DNA of 64,000 nucleotides from the NCBI GenBank assembly GCA_049606855.1, contig JBMYVY010000013.1, positions 1 to 64,000 on the forward strand, written 5' to 3'. The stretch comes from JBELHR01 sp049606855. Lineage in GTDB: Bacteria; Bacteroidota; Bacteroidia; Flavobacteriales; Flavobacteriaceae. The notes beneath the pieces are model-generated. The model saw only the letters and a list, made by a program, of their open reading frames with translations. It did no database searches and had not been told where the DNA came from. A program made the translations under genes and the position numbers. This document shows positions 8,986-17,227 of this stretch, one piece after another (the stretch's first letter is position 1; the number at the start of each line of letters is the position of its first letter).

Positions 8986-9014
8986 CGCCATCAGCAATGA
9001 TGGCGTTTTTTTTT
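8986..9014 (+). terminator. Intrinsic terminator after the first susCD pair
   Basis: CGCCATCA pairs perfectly with TGATGGCG around GCAA, followed by nine T. It lies 28 bases after the susD stop, so the second susC needs its own promoter. Confidence 0.92.
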
Positions 9015-9183
9015 GCCTGAAACTCTAAAATTTATTTAGACGCACACAGCAATTAAATAAACATCACCCAACCCACATTGTATAACTATAAACAAAGTCC
9101 TTCTATCTTGTTAAAAAAGCACTTAATTTAAGTTTTTCTTCACATATTTTCACTAAAGATTAACTTCCGAAATGTTAAATACA

Positions 9184-9214
9184 TTTGTTTGTTGAGAATA
9201 ATTTGTGATTTTTG
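9184..9214 (+). promoter_or_regulatory. Promoter of the second susC
   Basis: TTTG (9184-9187), 19 bases, then GATTTTTG (9207-9214), which matches TAnnTTTG except for the first T. The -7 element ends 25 bases before the ATG, nearly the spacing seen at the other two susC genes. A TTAAC-N9-GTTAA inverted repeat (9160-9178) lies directly upstream. The leader AAATAATTCAAAATAATTCAA repeats AATTCAAAAT and has no Shine-Dalgarno sequence. Confidence 0.65.
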
Positions 9215-9239
9215 TGTTAAATAATTCAAAATAATTCAA

Positions 9240-12200
9240 ATGAAAACTAGGTTAAATGCTTGGCTAACGCTTATTTTAGCGTTGGTAGTGCAGGTTACGC
9301 TTGCACAGGAAAAACTAATTACCGGTATTGTTTCTGATGACACAGGACCATTACCAGGGGTTAGTGTTTTTGTAAAAGGAACAGCTAATGCTGTCGAAAC
9401 AGACTTTGACGGGAATTATAATATTTCAGCTAATGTTGGAGATATTCTTGTATTCAGTTATGTAGGAATGGATGCAGAAGAAAGGACCGTCGGTCAAGAA
9501 TCTGTGTTAAACGTAGTTCTAGCTTCTGGCAATTTATTGGAAGAAGTAGTAATTGTTGCCTATGGTACTCAATCAAAAGCAGCGGTAGTAGGAGCCGTTT
9601 CACAAATCGATTCTTCGGTATTAGAAACTCAACAAAACGTATCGGTTGGAAGTGCCCTTCAAGGATCAGTTCCAGGAGTTACGGTAATTTCAGGTGGTGG
9701 ACAACCGGGTGAAAACCCTACTATACGCGTTCGTGGAGTAGGTTCAATTAACGCTTCTGCAGAACCTTTAATTATTGTAGATGGGGTCCAGTTTTCTGGA
9801 AATTTAAATGCAATTTCACCGGATGAAGTAGAATCAATGACGGTTCTTAAGGATGCTTCTTCAACATCACTGTACGGTTCGCGTGCTGCAAACGGGGTAA
9901 TTGTAATTACTACAAAGAAGGGGTCATTTGATCAAGCTCCAAGAATTAGCTTTAGAGCAACTGCAGGTTTAGCCAACATCGCAGTACCACTTCATGAATT
10001 AGAAAATACAAATAGATTTTCAGAATTACAGTGGGAAGCAATTCGTAACGGATATCTCGATAACGGTGATCCTTTAGATACGGCAAACCAAAGAGCAGTT
10101 GACAACTTTGTTTCAACTATGGGATATAATCCATATGACTCAGCCACTCCTATTGGTTTGGATGGGAAATTAGTGTCTCAAGATTTGAAATGGAATACAG
10201 ATTGGGCCGAAAATTTATTAAATGATGCTGCTCTAAGACAGGAGTATTCAATGAATGTAAGTGGGGGTAGTAAGCAAACTACTTATATGTTCTCTGCTAA
10301 CTATTTATCTCAAGAGGGATCTATTCAAACTTCAAACTTTGACCGTTTATCAACGCGTTTAAATATTACAAGTGAAATTAGGGATTGGTTACAAGTTGGG
10401 TTAAATTCATCTTACTCTACTTCAGGTCAAAACTTCCCTACTCAGTCAGGAAGTTCATTTCAAAGTCCTATTCAATGGATTTACAGCGTTTCATCTTATT
10501 ACCCTCTTTACAGAAGAGATAGCCAAGGTGAGTTAATTCAAGATGGATTTGGTGATTATATTTATGATTATGGAAATACACCAGGTCAAACTTTAAACGC
10601 ACAAAGACCTGTTTTGGGTGGTGAAAATGCAGTGGGTGCACTTTATTATTACAAGCAAGATAATAAACGTGATAATGTGAGTTTAAACTCATTTATTAAA
10701 GCAGACATCACGGAAAATTTAACTTGGAGAACACAAGCAACTTATCAAAAGTATTTCTTTGACAGCTATTCTTATGTTCATAATGAATATGGATATGCTG
10801 CAAATGTTGGTGGTCGTGTAAGTCAAAACAGAGACTACACGAGATCAACAAACTTAATTAACCAATTGACATTCTCAGACACTTTTGCCGAAAATCACAA
10901 CGTTAAAGTTGATTTAATTCAAGAAGCATTTGCTGAGGAGCTAAGTACTCTTGGTGCTCAAGGAACTGGTTTTTTACCAAACGTAGACGTTCTAAATGGT
11001 GCAACCACACCTGAAGGTGTTTCCGGTTATACAGCAGAACAACGTTTAAGTTCTTATTTAGGAAGAGTTCAATACAACTATGGAAAGAAATATTATTTAG
11101 AAGGATCTTATCGTAGAGATGGAAGTTCAAAATTTGCAGAAGATGTTCGTTGGGGTGGATTCTTCTCTGTCGGTGGTTCATGGATTATTACTGAGGATTT
11201 CTTCCAAGATTCTGAAACAGTATCCAACTTAAAGGTTAGAGCCTCATATGGTGAGTTAGGAAACAATGCAGGAATTGGTTATTTCCCCTACTTATCTTTG
11301 TATGAGACGGGTTGGAACGAATTAGAAAATACAGGAGTAATATTAGGATCTGTTGCTGACCCCCTATTGACTTGGGAAAAAACAGCACAAACAAACATCG
11401 GTGTTGACTTTGGATTTTTCAATGACCGTTTAACGGGTTCTATAGATTGGTTTAAGAAAAAATCTATTGATTTAATTTATGACAAACCATTACCTATTTC
11501 AACAGGTAATAGTTCGATCAAAACTAATGTTGGTTCTATATCAAATACTGGATGGGAATTACTTCTTACATCTGTAAATGTTGAATCTGAAAACATATAC
11601 TGGTCAAGTTCTTTAAATCTATCATCTGTAAAAAATAATATTGATGAATTATCTCAAGAGTTTTTTATCACAGGATCAAAAAGATGGGAAGTTGGAAGGT
11701 CTTTATATGATTTCTGGATTAGAGATTATGCGGGAGTAGATCCTTCTAATGGAGATGCTTTATGGTATAAAGATGTTTTAGATGCTGAAGGAAATCCAAC
11801 GGGAGAGCGTGATGTAACTAATTCTTACGCAGAAGCAACGAGATATTATCAAGACAAAACATCATTACCATCTGTTCAAGGAGGTTTCTCAAACTTTGTT
11901 AAAGTAAAAAACTTTGATTTGAACTTTTTATTCAACTTTAGTTTAGGAGCTTATGTGTATGATTCGACCTATGCTGGTTTAATGGATTACACTTCGGTGG
12001 GATATGCTTCACATCCAGATGCAGCAAATCGATGGACAACTCCTGGAGATATTACAGATGTTCCACGATTAACAACGGGACAAAACGATGCGACTTCTCA
12101 ATCGAATCGATTCTTATTTAAGAATGATTATTTAAGACTTAAATCTTTGAATTTTGGATACAATATTGCTAGCGAGGGTCTTTCGAATGCAGGATTTTCT

Positions 12201-12347
12201 AATGCAAGGATTTATTTCCAAGGAGACAACTTATTTACAGTTCAATCTCATCAAGGAATTGATCCAGAACAGAGCTTAGCAGGAACTACTAACAGTAGAT
12301 CATATCCTCAAAGAATTTATTCATTCGGTCTAACGTTTGACTTTTAA
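9240..12347 (+). CDS. SusC/RagA-family TonB-dependent outer-membrane transporter
   Basis: Second SusC-type barrel, 1035 residues. The signal peptide (1-22), carboxypeptidase-D-like domain (DDTGPLPGVSVFV, FDGNYNIS) and EEVVIVAYG box (101-109) align without gaps to the first and third SusC of this window. The plug contains YGSRAANGVIVITTKKG, and the barrel ends in FGLTFDF. The barrel part is clearly different from the other two, implying another ligand. It is followed after 2 bases by its SusD and then by a third lipoprotein gene. Confidence 0.95.
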   Translation: MKTRLNAWLTLILALVVQVTLAQEKLITGIVSDDTGPLPGVSVFVKGTANAVETDFDGNYNISANVGDILVFSYVGMDAEERTVGQESVLNVVLASGNLLEEVVIVAYGTQSKAAVVGAVSQIDSSVLETQQNVSVGSALQGSVPGVTVISGGGQPGENPTIRVRGVGSINASAEPLIIVDGVQFSGNLNAISPDEVESMTVLKDASSTSLYGSRAANGVIVITTKKGSFDQAPRISFRATAGLANIAVPLHELENTNRFSELQWEAIRNGYLDNGDPLDTANQRAVDNFVSTMGYNPYDSATPIGLDGKLVSQDLKWNTDWAENLLNDAALRQEYSMNVSGGSKQTTYMFSANYLSQEGSIQTSNFDRLSTRLNITSEIRDWLQVGLNSSYSTSGQNFPTQSGSSFQSPIQWIYSVSSYYPLYRRDSQGELIQDGFGDYIYDYGNTPGQTLNAQRPVLGGENAVGALYYYKQDNKRDNVSLNSFIKADITENLTWRTQATYQKYFFDSYSYVHNEYGYAANVGGRVSQNRDYTRSTNLINQLTFSDTFAENHNVKVDLIQEAFAEELSTLGAQGTGFLPNVDVLNGATTPEGVSGYTAEQRLSSYLGRVQYNYGKKYYLEGSYRRDGSSKFAEDVRWGGFFSVGGSWIITEDFFQDSETVSNLKVRASYGELGNNAGIGYFPYLSLYETGWNELENTGVILGSVADPLLTWEKTAQTNIGVDFGFFNDRLTGSIDWFKKKSIDLIYDKPLPISTGNSSIKTNVGSISNTGWELLLTSVNVESENIYWSSSLNLSSVKNNIDELSQEFFITGSKRWEVGRSLYDFWIRDYAGVDPSNGDALWYKDVLDAEGNPTGERDVTNSYAEATRYYQDKTSLPSVQGGFSNFVKVKNFDLNFLFNFSLGAYVYDSTYAGLMDYTSVGYASHPDAANRWTTPGDITDVPRLTTGQNDATSQSNRFLFKNDYLRLKSLNFGYNIASEGLSNAGFSNARIYFQGDNLFTVQSHQGIDPEQSLAGTTNSRSYPQRIYSFGLTFDF

Positions 12348-12349
12348 AA

Positions 12350-13795
12350 ATGACAATCATGAAAATAAATAAACTATATATATTCATTTTAGCGCTATCA
12401 ATCAGTTTAGTGAGTTGTAGCGAGGACTTCTTGAATGACCCAAAACCGACAGATGAGGTGTCAGGAGAAGTTGTTTTTGGATCTTTAGAAGGAGCTGAGG
12501 CTTTTCTTTCAGGAATTCACAGAAATATGAGGTCACAATTTACCTCAGATGATTCAGCTGGATTAAACTCAATGTATTACGCAAGAAGTGTAAAAGGAAA
12601 TGACATTATCCAAGGACCAACTTGGTTCTTGTTTGACTATGAAAACGACAATAGAGAGCCTAATTATAGAAGAACAACATTCTCTTGGCAATATCCATAC
12701 TTTATGATTAATCAAACGAATTCTTTGATTAATGGAGTTGAGACATCAGAGGCAATTTCAGATGCTGACAAGGGTTATCTTATTGGGTCTGCTAAAGCTA
12801 TTAGAGGTTTAATGTATTTCCAATTAGCTCTTGAATTTCAAGGAACATACGTAGGTAATGAATCTGCTGATGCGCCACCTATTTACTTAGAAACCTCACT
12901 AGAAGGTAAACCGATGTCTACGATGTCTGAATTATATGCCCAAATTATAGATGATTTAACTTACTCTGTTGACAATTTAAGTGATTATCGTTTAGGTAAA
13001 TCTTACTTCAACAAGGCCGCTGCAGCAGGAATTTTAACTCGTGTATATCAAACTACCGGAAATTGGGATGGCGTTGCGGAAATGGCAAACCTTGCTTGGG
13101 GAGGTGGAACTGTTAGTGCGGTTCTAGACCCTGCATCGTATAATGCTGGTTTTGATCAAATAACTAATATAGAATGGATTTGGGGATATGAACAATCTGC
13201 AGATCAAAGTAATTATTATTGGGGTGTCCCGCATTCTCATGCTGATCATCAAACACTATCTTATGCTGGAACTTTCTTCAACAATGATTTCTACAATTTA
13301 TTCAGCGATACCGATGTAAGAAAATCAACATTTGTTGAGAATTATTACAACGATAATGATGTGAATTCGTACAGAAATATTATCAGTACAAAATTCACCT
13401 TCAATTTTGATTCTGACAATGCGTTTTTAAGAACTGCTGAAATGATTCTGGCAGAAGCTGAAGGAAAATATCATCTTGGAATGGAAGCCGATGCTCATAA
13501 TTTATTATTTGCATTACAATCAAACAGGGATCCAAACGCTACCAAATCAACCAACACTGGGGATTTACTTTTACAAGAAATCCTAACTGAAAGACGTAAG
13601 GAATTGTATGGTGAGATCGGAGTAGAATGGTTTGATGCTAAACGATATGGTTTAGGTATGCCAAGAACGGGTAACCACAGAATTAGTGGGAATGCTGATA
13701 TGCTTCCAAATGATAAAAGGTACTTCTTAAAAGTTCCTCAATCGGAAATTGATGCAAACGATAACATCGATGATAGTGTAAATGCAAATCGATAG
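12350..13795 (+). CDS. SusD/RagB-family outer-membrane lipoprotein
   Basis: SusD partner of the preceding SusC. The 481 residues have a lipoprotein signal peptide with lipobox SLVSC (Cys about 23), aromatic-rich helical repeats and the SusD C-terminal signature TERRKELYGEIGVEWFDAKR near 413-432. Two ATG codons lie 9 bases apart (12350 and 12359). The second gives a more typical MKINKLY start, so the true N-terminus may be three residues shorter. It belongs to the second SusCD operon. Confidence 0.93.
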   Translation: MTIMKINKLYIFILALSISLVSCSEDFLNDPKPTDEVSGEVVFGSLEGAEAFLSGIHRNMRSQFTSDDSAGLNSMYYARSVKGNDIIQGPTWFLFDYENDNREPNYRRTTFSWQYPYFMINQTNSLINGVETSEAISDADKGYLIGSAKAIRGLMYFQLALEFQGTYVGNESADAPPIYLETSLEGKPMSTMSELYAQIIDDLTYSVDNLSDYRLGKSYFNKAAAAGILTRVYQTTGNWDGVAEMANLAWGGGTVSAVLDPASYNAGFDQITNIEWIWGYEQSADQSNYYWGVPHSHADHQTLSYAGTFFNNDFYNLFSDTDVRKSTFVENYYNDNDVNSYRNIISTKFTFNFDSDNAFLRTAEMILAEAEGKYHLGMEADAHNLLFALQSNRDPNATKSTNTGDLLLQEILTERRKELYGEIGVEWFDAKRYGLGMPRTGNHRISGNADMLPNDKRYFLKVPQSEIDANDNIDDSVNANR

Positions 13796-13813
13796 TCTAA
13801 TTTAATTTTAACA

Positions 13814-14536
13814 ATGATACTTATGAAAAATATATATAAAATAGGACTATTTTTATTGAGCTTAGTTGTATTGAGCTCATGCTCTGAGGATGAAACATTT
13901 TCAGACAACCTTGATTATACCGCTTTTGCTCAAGAAAGCTCTTTAGTATTTCTAAAGGCCAATAACCAAAAGGAAGTGACCTATGAAATTTTCGGTACCC
14001 AAAATTTAGATACTCAAGTTGCTATAGAAGTTGCAGATGAATCTACCTTAAACCCTGATTATTATTCAATTGGTGAGTTAACCTATGAAGGGAATAAAGG
14101 AAGTTTCACTATTTCCTTTGCGAATTACGACGTAGATATGATTGGCGGTGCTAACATTATCATAAACCTAATGAGTGATGGCTATGTTGGAAGTAGTATG
14201 ACTATTAATACAACACCAGATTGCCCAATTTTAAACATAACTTTTGATGCTTATGCGGAAGAAGCTGCATGGATGATTGCAGATGCCTCTGGAACAACAG
14301 TAGCAACTGGTGGAATTGTAGATGGATCTTTTAGTAGAGAATATGCAGGAATGACTTCTGCATCTATTAGCTTATGCCAATTAACTCCGGGTACCTATAC
14401 GATCTCAATATTTGATGCTTTTGGTGACGGAGGAACTAGCTACGCTATGTACGCTAATGAAGGACAAAATTTAGTCCTGTCAGTGGCAGGTGATAGCTAT
14501 GAAGCTTCAACCTCGGCAGAATTTACCATTGAATAA
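13814..14536 (+). CDS. Surface-type lipoprotein with FDxxGDG module, third gene of the second SusCD operon
   Basis: The 240-residue product has a lipoprotein signal (VVLSSCSED). A second ATG 9 bases downstream (13823) is an equally good or better start. Residues about 35-125 look like a calcium-exchanger or SusE-like beta domain. From about 137 on comes a compact module: CPILNITFDAY, a central ASGTTVATGG strand pair, then YTISIFDAFGDGGTSYAMY. The DxxGDG pattern is a recurrent acidic loop in secreted proteins of marine bacteria and may bind Ca2+. Its position after SusD suggests a SusE/F-like surface binder. No enzyme motif is seen. Confidence 0.75.
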   Translation: MILMKNIYKIGLFLLSLVVLSSCSEDETFSDNLDYTAFAQESSLVFLKANNQKEVTYEIFGTQNLDTQVAIEVADESTLNPDYYSIGELTYEGNKGSFTISFANYDVDMIGGANIIINLMSDGYVGSSMTINTTPDCPILNITFDAYAEEAAWMIADASGTTVATGGIVDGSFSREYAGMTSASISLCQLTPGTYTISIFDAFGDGGTSYAMYANEGQNLVLSVAGDSYEASTSAEFTIE

Positions 14537-14559
14537 ATAGCACAATGATATCTGAAAAG

Positions 14560-14591
14560 AGAGGTTATATTAATTTATAACCTCTTTTTTT
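14560..14591 (+). terminator. Intrinsic terminator of the second SusCD operon
   Basis: AGAGGTTATA pairs with TATAACCTCT across a TTAATT loop, and the final stem T opens a run of seven T (14585-14591). It is 23 bases after the stop codon. Confidence 0.9.
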
Positions 14592-14627
14592 GTGCCAATA
14601 CACCGTTGTTAAACCATACAACAAAAG

Positions 14628-14655
14628 AAGGGGCTGTACTTTCGTACAACCCCTT
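14628..14655 (-). terminator. Intrinsic terminator of the third SusCD operon
   Basis: Read on the minus strand, AAGGGGTTGTAC pairs with GTACAGCCCCTT around a GAAA tetraloop, with one G-U wobble, and is followed by CTTTTGTT. It lies about 50 bases after the lipoprotein stop. The T-tail is short, so efficiency may be moderate. Confidence 0.75.
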
Positions 14656-14703
14656 ACAAATAAATTATTTGCCTGATGTTAATCAGTATATAAACTCAAA
14701 TAA

Positions 14704-15555
14704 TTATTCCATACAAAGATTTAATGCTATTTCACCTGCAGCTGGAGAAGGACCGCCTGATGCGATAATTTGTCCAGAGTTAGGTCCATAGATATCAAAT
14801 GTTACTTCACTATCCCAAGCTCCACTCACCCATGAAAACACAAGAGATTGAGTACCTGCAGGAACAGATAAAGTGTAAGTTCCAGAAGAACCGCTCGCTA
14901 TTGTAATATCAACAGTAGTCCCATCCATGTCAGCAACGATTTTACCACCATTCCATCCATCTCCGTAACTATCGAACATATCAATTTTATAATCTCCAGA
15001 ATACGCAGTATCAGGGAAACATAAAATTTGAGCTTTATAGCTATATGGAGAACTAAAGAAAGAACCCTGCATAGATCCAGAAGCATCACCTGCACTAAAT
15101 GTTCTTCCGTCACTCAAAACAGCCTCCAATCTAAAAGTAAAGGAACTTCCTCTAGTGGTAGTAGCACTAAGAAGTGCAGTAACCTCAGACAAAGAGAATT
15201 TCACCTCAGTACTTGGTAAACCATTTGCACTAGTAGTCATATCCATTTTATCAATAGTAGAAATCATCATTTCCGCAACATCGTTAGATGAATCACTGGC
15301 ATCATCATAACTTGCGTATACATTAATAGACGCTAACAAACCACCAAATTCTTCATCTTGTTCTTCAACTATAATATCAAAAGTCGAATCAGGATCGAAA
15401 AAATTGTAATTCGCGCTAATAATTTCTAATGTTCTAATAGCTGCACCACGAGTCACACCCTCTTGAACATCATAAATAGCATTGTCCACTTCTTCACACC
15501 CACCCATAACTAGGACAGATGCAAGAAACATAATTTTATATAATACTTTTTTCAT
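14704..15555 (-). CDS. Lipoprotein with FDxxGDG module, third gene of the third SusCD operon
   Basis: The 283-residue product starts with a lipoprotein signal peptide (VLVMGGCEE, Cys about 20). Residues about 35-160 form the domain often found encoded after SusD in Flavobacteriia (FDIIVEEQDEEFGG, then SVTAL-like strands and LSDGRTF). Residues about 172-280 hold an acidic DSYGDGWNGG loop followed by a beta-sandwich ending in TFDIYGPNSGQIIASGG. The SusD gene lies 15 bases upstream. It is probably a cell-surface ligand-binding subunit; no catalytic motif is seen. Confidence 0.75.
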   Translation of the reverse strand: MKKVLYKIMFLASVLVMGGCEEVDNAIYDVQEGVTRGAAIRTLEIISANYNFFDPDSTFDIIVEEQDEEFGGLLASINVYASYDDASDSSNDVAEMMISTIDKMDMTTSANGLPSTEVKFSLSEVTALLSATTTRGSSFTFRLEAVLSDGRTFSAGDASGSMQGSFFSSPYSYKAQILCFPDTAYSGDYKIDMFDSYGDGWNGGKIVADMDGTTVDITIASGSSGTYTLSVPAGTQSLVFSWVSGAWDSEVTFDIYGPNSGQIIASGGPSPAAGEIALNLCME

Positions 15556-15570
15556 AATTCTATACTTATT

Positions 15571-17208
15571 TTAGTTAGCAACTGGGAATCCAGGTGAAGC
15601 ACTATTCGTATCCCAGAAAACCTGTACATCTACACCTCCCTTTTGAGTAGCATTTTGGTTTGTGTTTGCATAATTTGCAGGATAGAAGAAAGAACGGATA
15701 AATCCTCCTGGATTCGGCTCTACATTTGGTTGTAAAGATTTTGGGTATCCAGTTCTTCTATAGAAATTATAAGCCTCAATCCCATTACCATATAAAGCGA
15801 TAAAGAATTGTTCAGCAATCACTTCCATTTGATCAGTTGAAGCATCAAATTGAGCATCAATTTCATCTGCATGATTCATAATTGAAGTATCTAAATCTAG
15901 TCCACTTTCATAAAATTCAGTAACCTTAGTAACAGATTTCTCCATACCATTAATCATAGCGGTTTTAGCAGCAGCAGCATCGCCACCAACCATTGAAGCC
16001 TCAGCAATCATAAAGTCAGTCCATGAAGCCAATAACACAGGTGTAACTCCTGCTCCACCTTCACCATCACCATTCACTTGACCATCATAACTACCATCAT
16101 CAAAAGTTCCTCCTGCAGGATAAACTCCATGAAGTGTCCTTAAGAAACCATCTGGTGGAATACCATTATCATTTCCATGATCACGGCCCCAATATCCTCC
16201 AGGCAATCCACACCAAACGTAACCATCCATATGGGCAGGTGCTGTTTGTAATGAACATTCTAAAGTTTCTTCATCAGGGTCAGCTCCAAATCCAGGAGTA
16301 GCCGCATTCTGTCTGTAAAAATAAAATAATCTACGAGGATCTTCATCGTCTAACATTTTACCCATTAACCAATTTGATCGATACCTTCCACCACCAGTAG
16401 CAGTATAGTCAGCAGCGTATCTCGGATGACGGTTATCAGGCTGAACCTCATTTTTACCCCATCCAAACTGCATATCATAATCGTTATCATTGATATAATT
16501 ACCTTCCGTAACAAGCGCATTAAATGAACTCAAAGCACTACCATCAGTAAGTCTAGTTGTCATATAACCTTTCATCATTAGGGTATTTACAGCTCTAACC
16601 CATGAATCATCAAAATCTCCATCATAGAAGAAATCGTATTGTGGATCAGCAGCAGCATCTGCTTCAAAATTAGCTTTCGCTTGAACAAGTAAATCCATAG
16701 CAGCTTGATACACAGATGCACCAGAATCAGCCATTGGGTTTAAATTATCAGCACCTTGCAAAGCCTCAGTATATGGTATATCTCCAAAGAAATCCACCAA
16801 TGTCATTAAAATATGTGCTTGCATAAATTGACCCATTGCAATATGGTGAGTCAATTCTGCTTCAGCAGCTAAACTGTTCATAACTGCTATATCTTCCATC
16901 ATACCTCTATAGGCTGATGACCATCTACCATCGAATGCAGTAGGACCATAAGCAGAAGTATAATCACGTCCTGACATTTGATCAATACGGACAACTTGTC
17001 CACCAGTATAACCAAATGATTCAATCCAACTTGCATAATCTACCTGTACCTTATTTAATAAGAAATCAGGATCTGCTTGATCCGGAGACAAGGCATTGGG
17101 ATTCTGAGTCAAATCTAAATCAAGGATATCTTTATTAGCACATGAACCTACAGAAAGTAGACCAAGAGCTAATACTCCAATTTTGAATATGTTCTTTGTT
17201 TTTTTCAT
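15571..17208 (-). CDS. SusD/RagB-family lipoprotein (SusD-like type 2)
   Basis: 545 residues from the ATG at 17208. This start gives a clean lipoprotein signal (MKKTKNIFKIG to LSVGSC, Cys about 22), whereas the longer frame to 17277 would overlap susC by 50 bases and add a non-signal extension. The sequence (NPNALSPDQADPDFLL, SYRGMMEDI-like helix, VDFFGDIPYTEAL, C-terminal NGIEAYNFYRRTGYPKSLQP) fits the SusD/RagB nutrient-binding subgroup that differs from classic SusD. It pairs with the 1070-residue SusC 19 bases upstream. Confidence 0.92.
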   Translation of the reverse strand: MKKTKNIFKIGVLALGLLSVGSCANKDILDLDLTQNPNALSPDQADPDFLLNKVQVDYASWIESFGYTGGQVVRIDQMSGRDYTSAYGPTAFDGRWSSAYRGMMEDIAVMNSLAAEAELTHHIAMGQFMQAHILMTLVDFFGDIPYTEALQGADNLNPMADSGASVYQAAMDLLVQAKANFEADAAADPQYDFFYDGDFDDSWVRAVNTLMMKGYMTTRLTDGSALSSFNALVTEGNYINDNDYDMQFGWGKNEVQPDNRHPRYAADYTATGGGRYRSNWLMGKMLDDEDPRRLFYFYRQNAATPGFGADPDEETLECSLQTAPAHMDGYVWCGLPGGYWGRDHGNDNGIPPDGFLRTLHGVYPAGGTFDDGSYDGQVNGDGEGGAGVTPVLLASWTDFMIAEASMVGGDAAAAKTAMINGMEKSVTKVTEFYESGLDLDTSIMNHADEIDAQFDASTDQMEVIAEQFFIALYGNGIEAYNFYRRTGYPKSLQPNVEPNPGGFIRSFFYPANYANTNQNATQKGGVDVQVFWDTNSASPGFPVAN

Positions 17209-17227
17209 GTCTGTTTCTTTTTTAAAA

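Noticed and set aside
14606..14791. Small plus-strand ORF between the convergent SusCD operons
   Set aside because: It covers a terminator hairpin and the antisense of the lipoprotein 3' end, with no signal of coding or a promoter.
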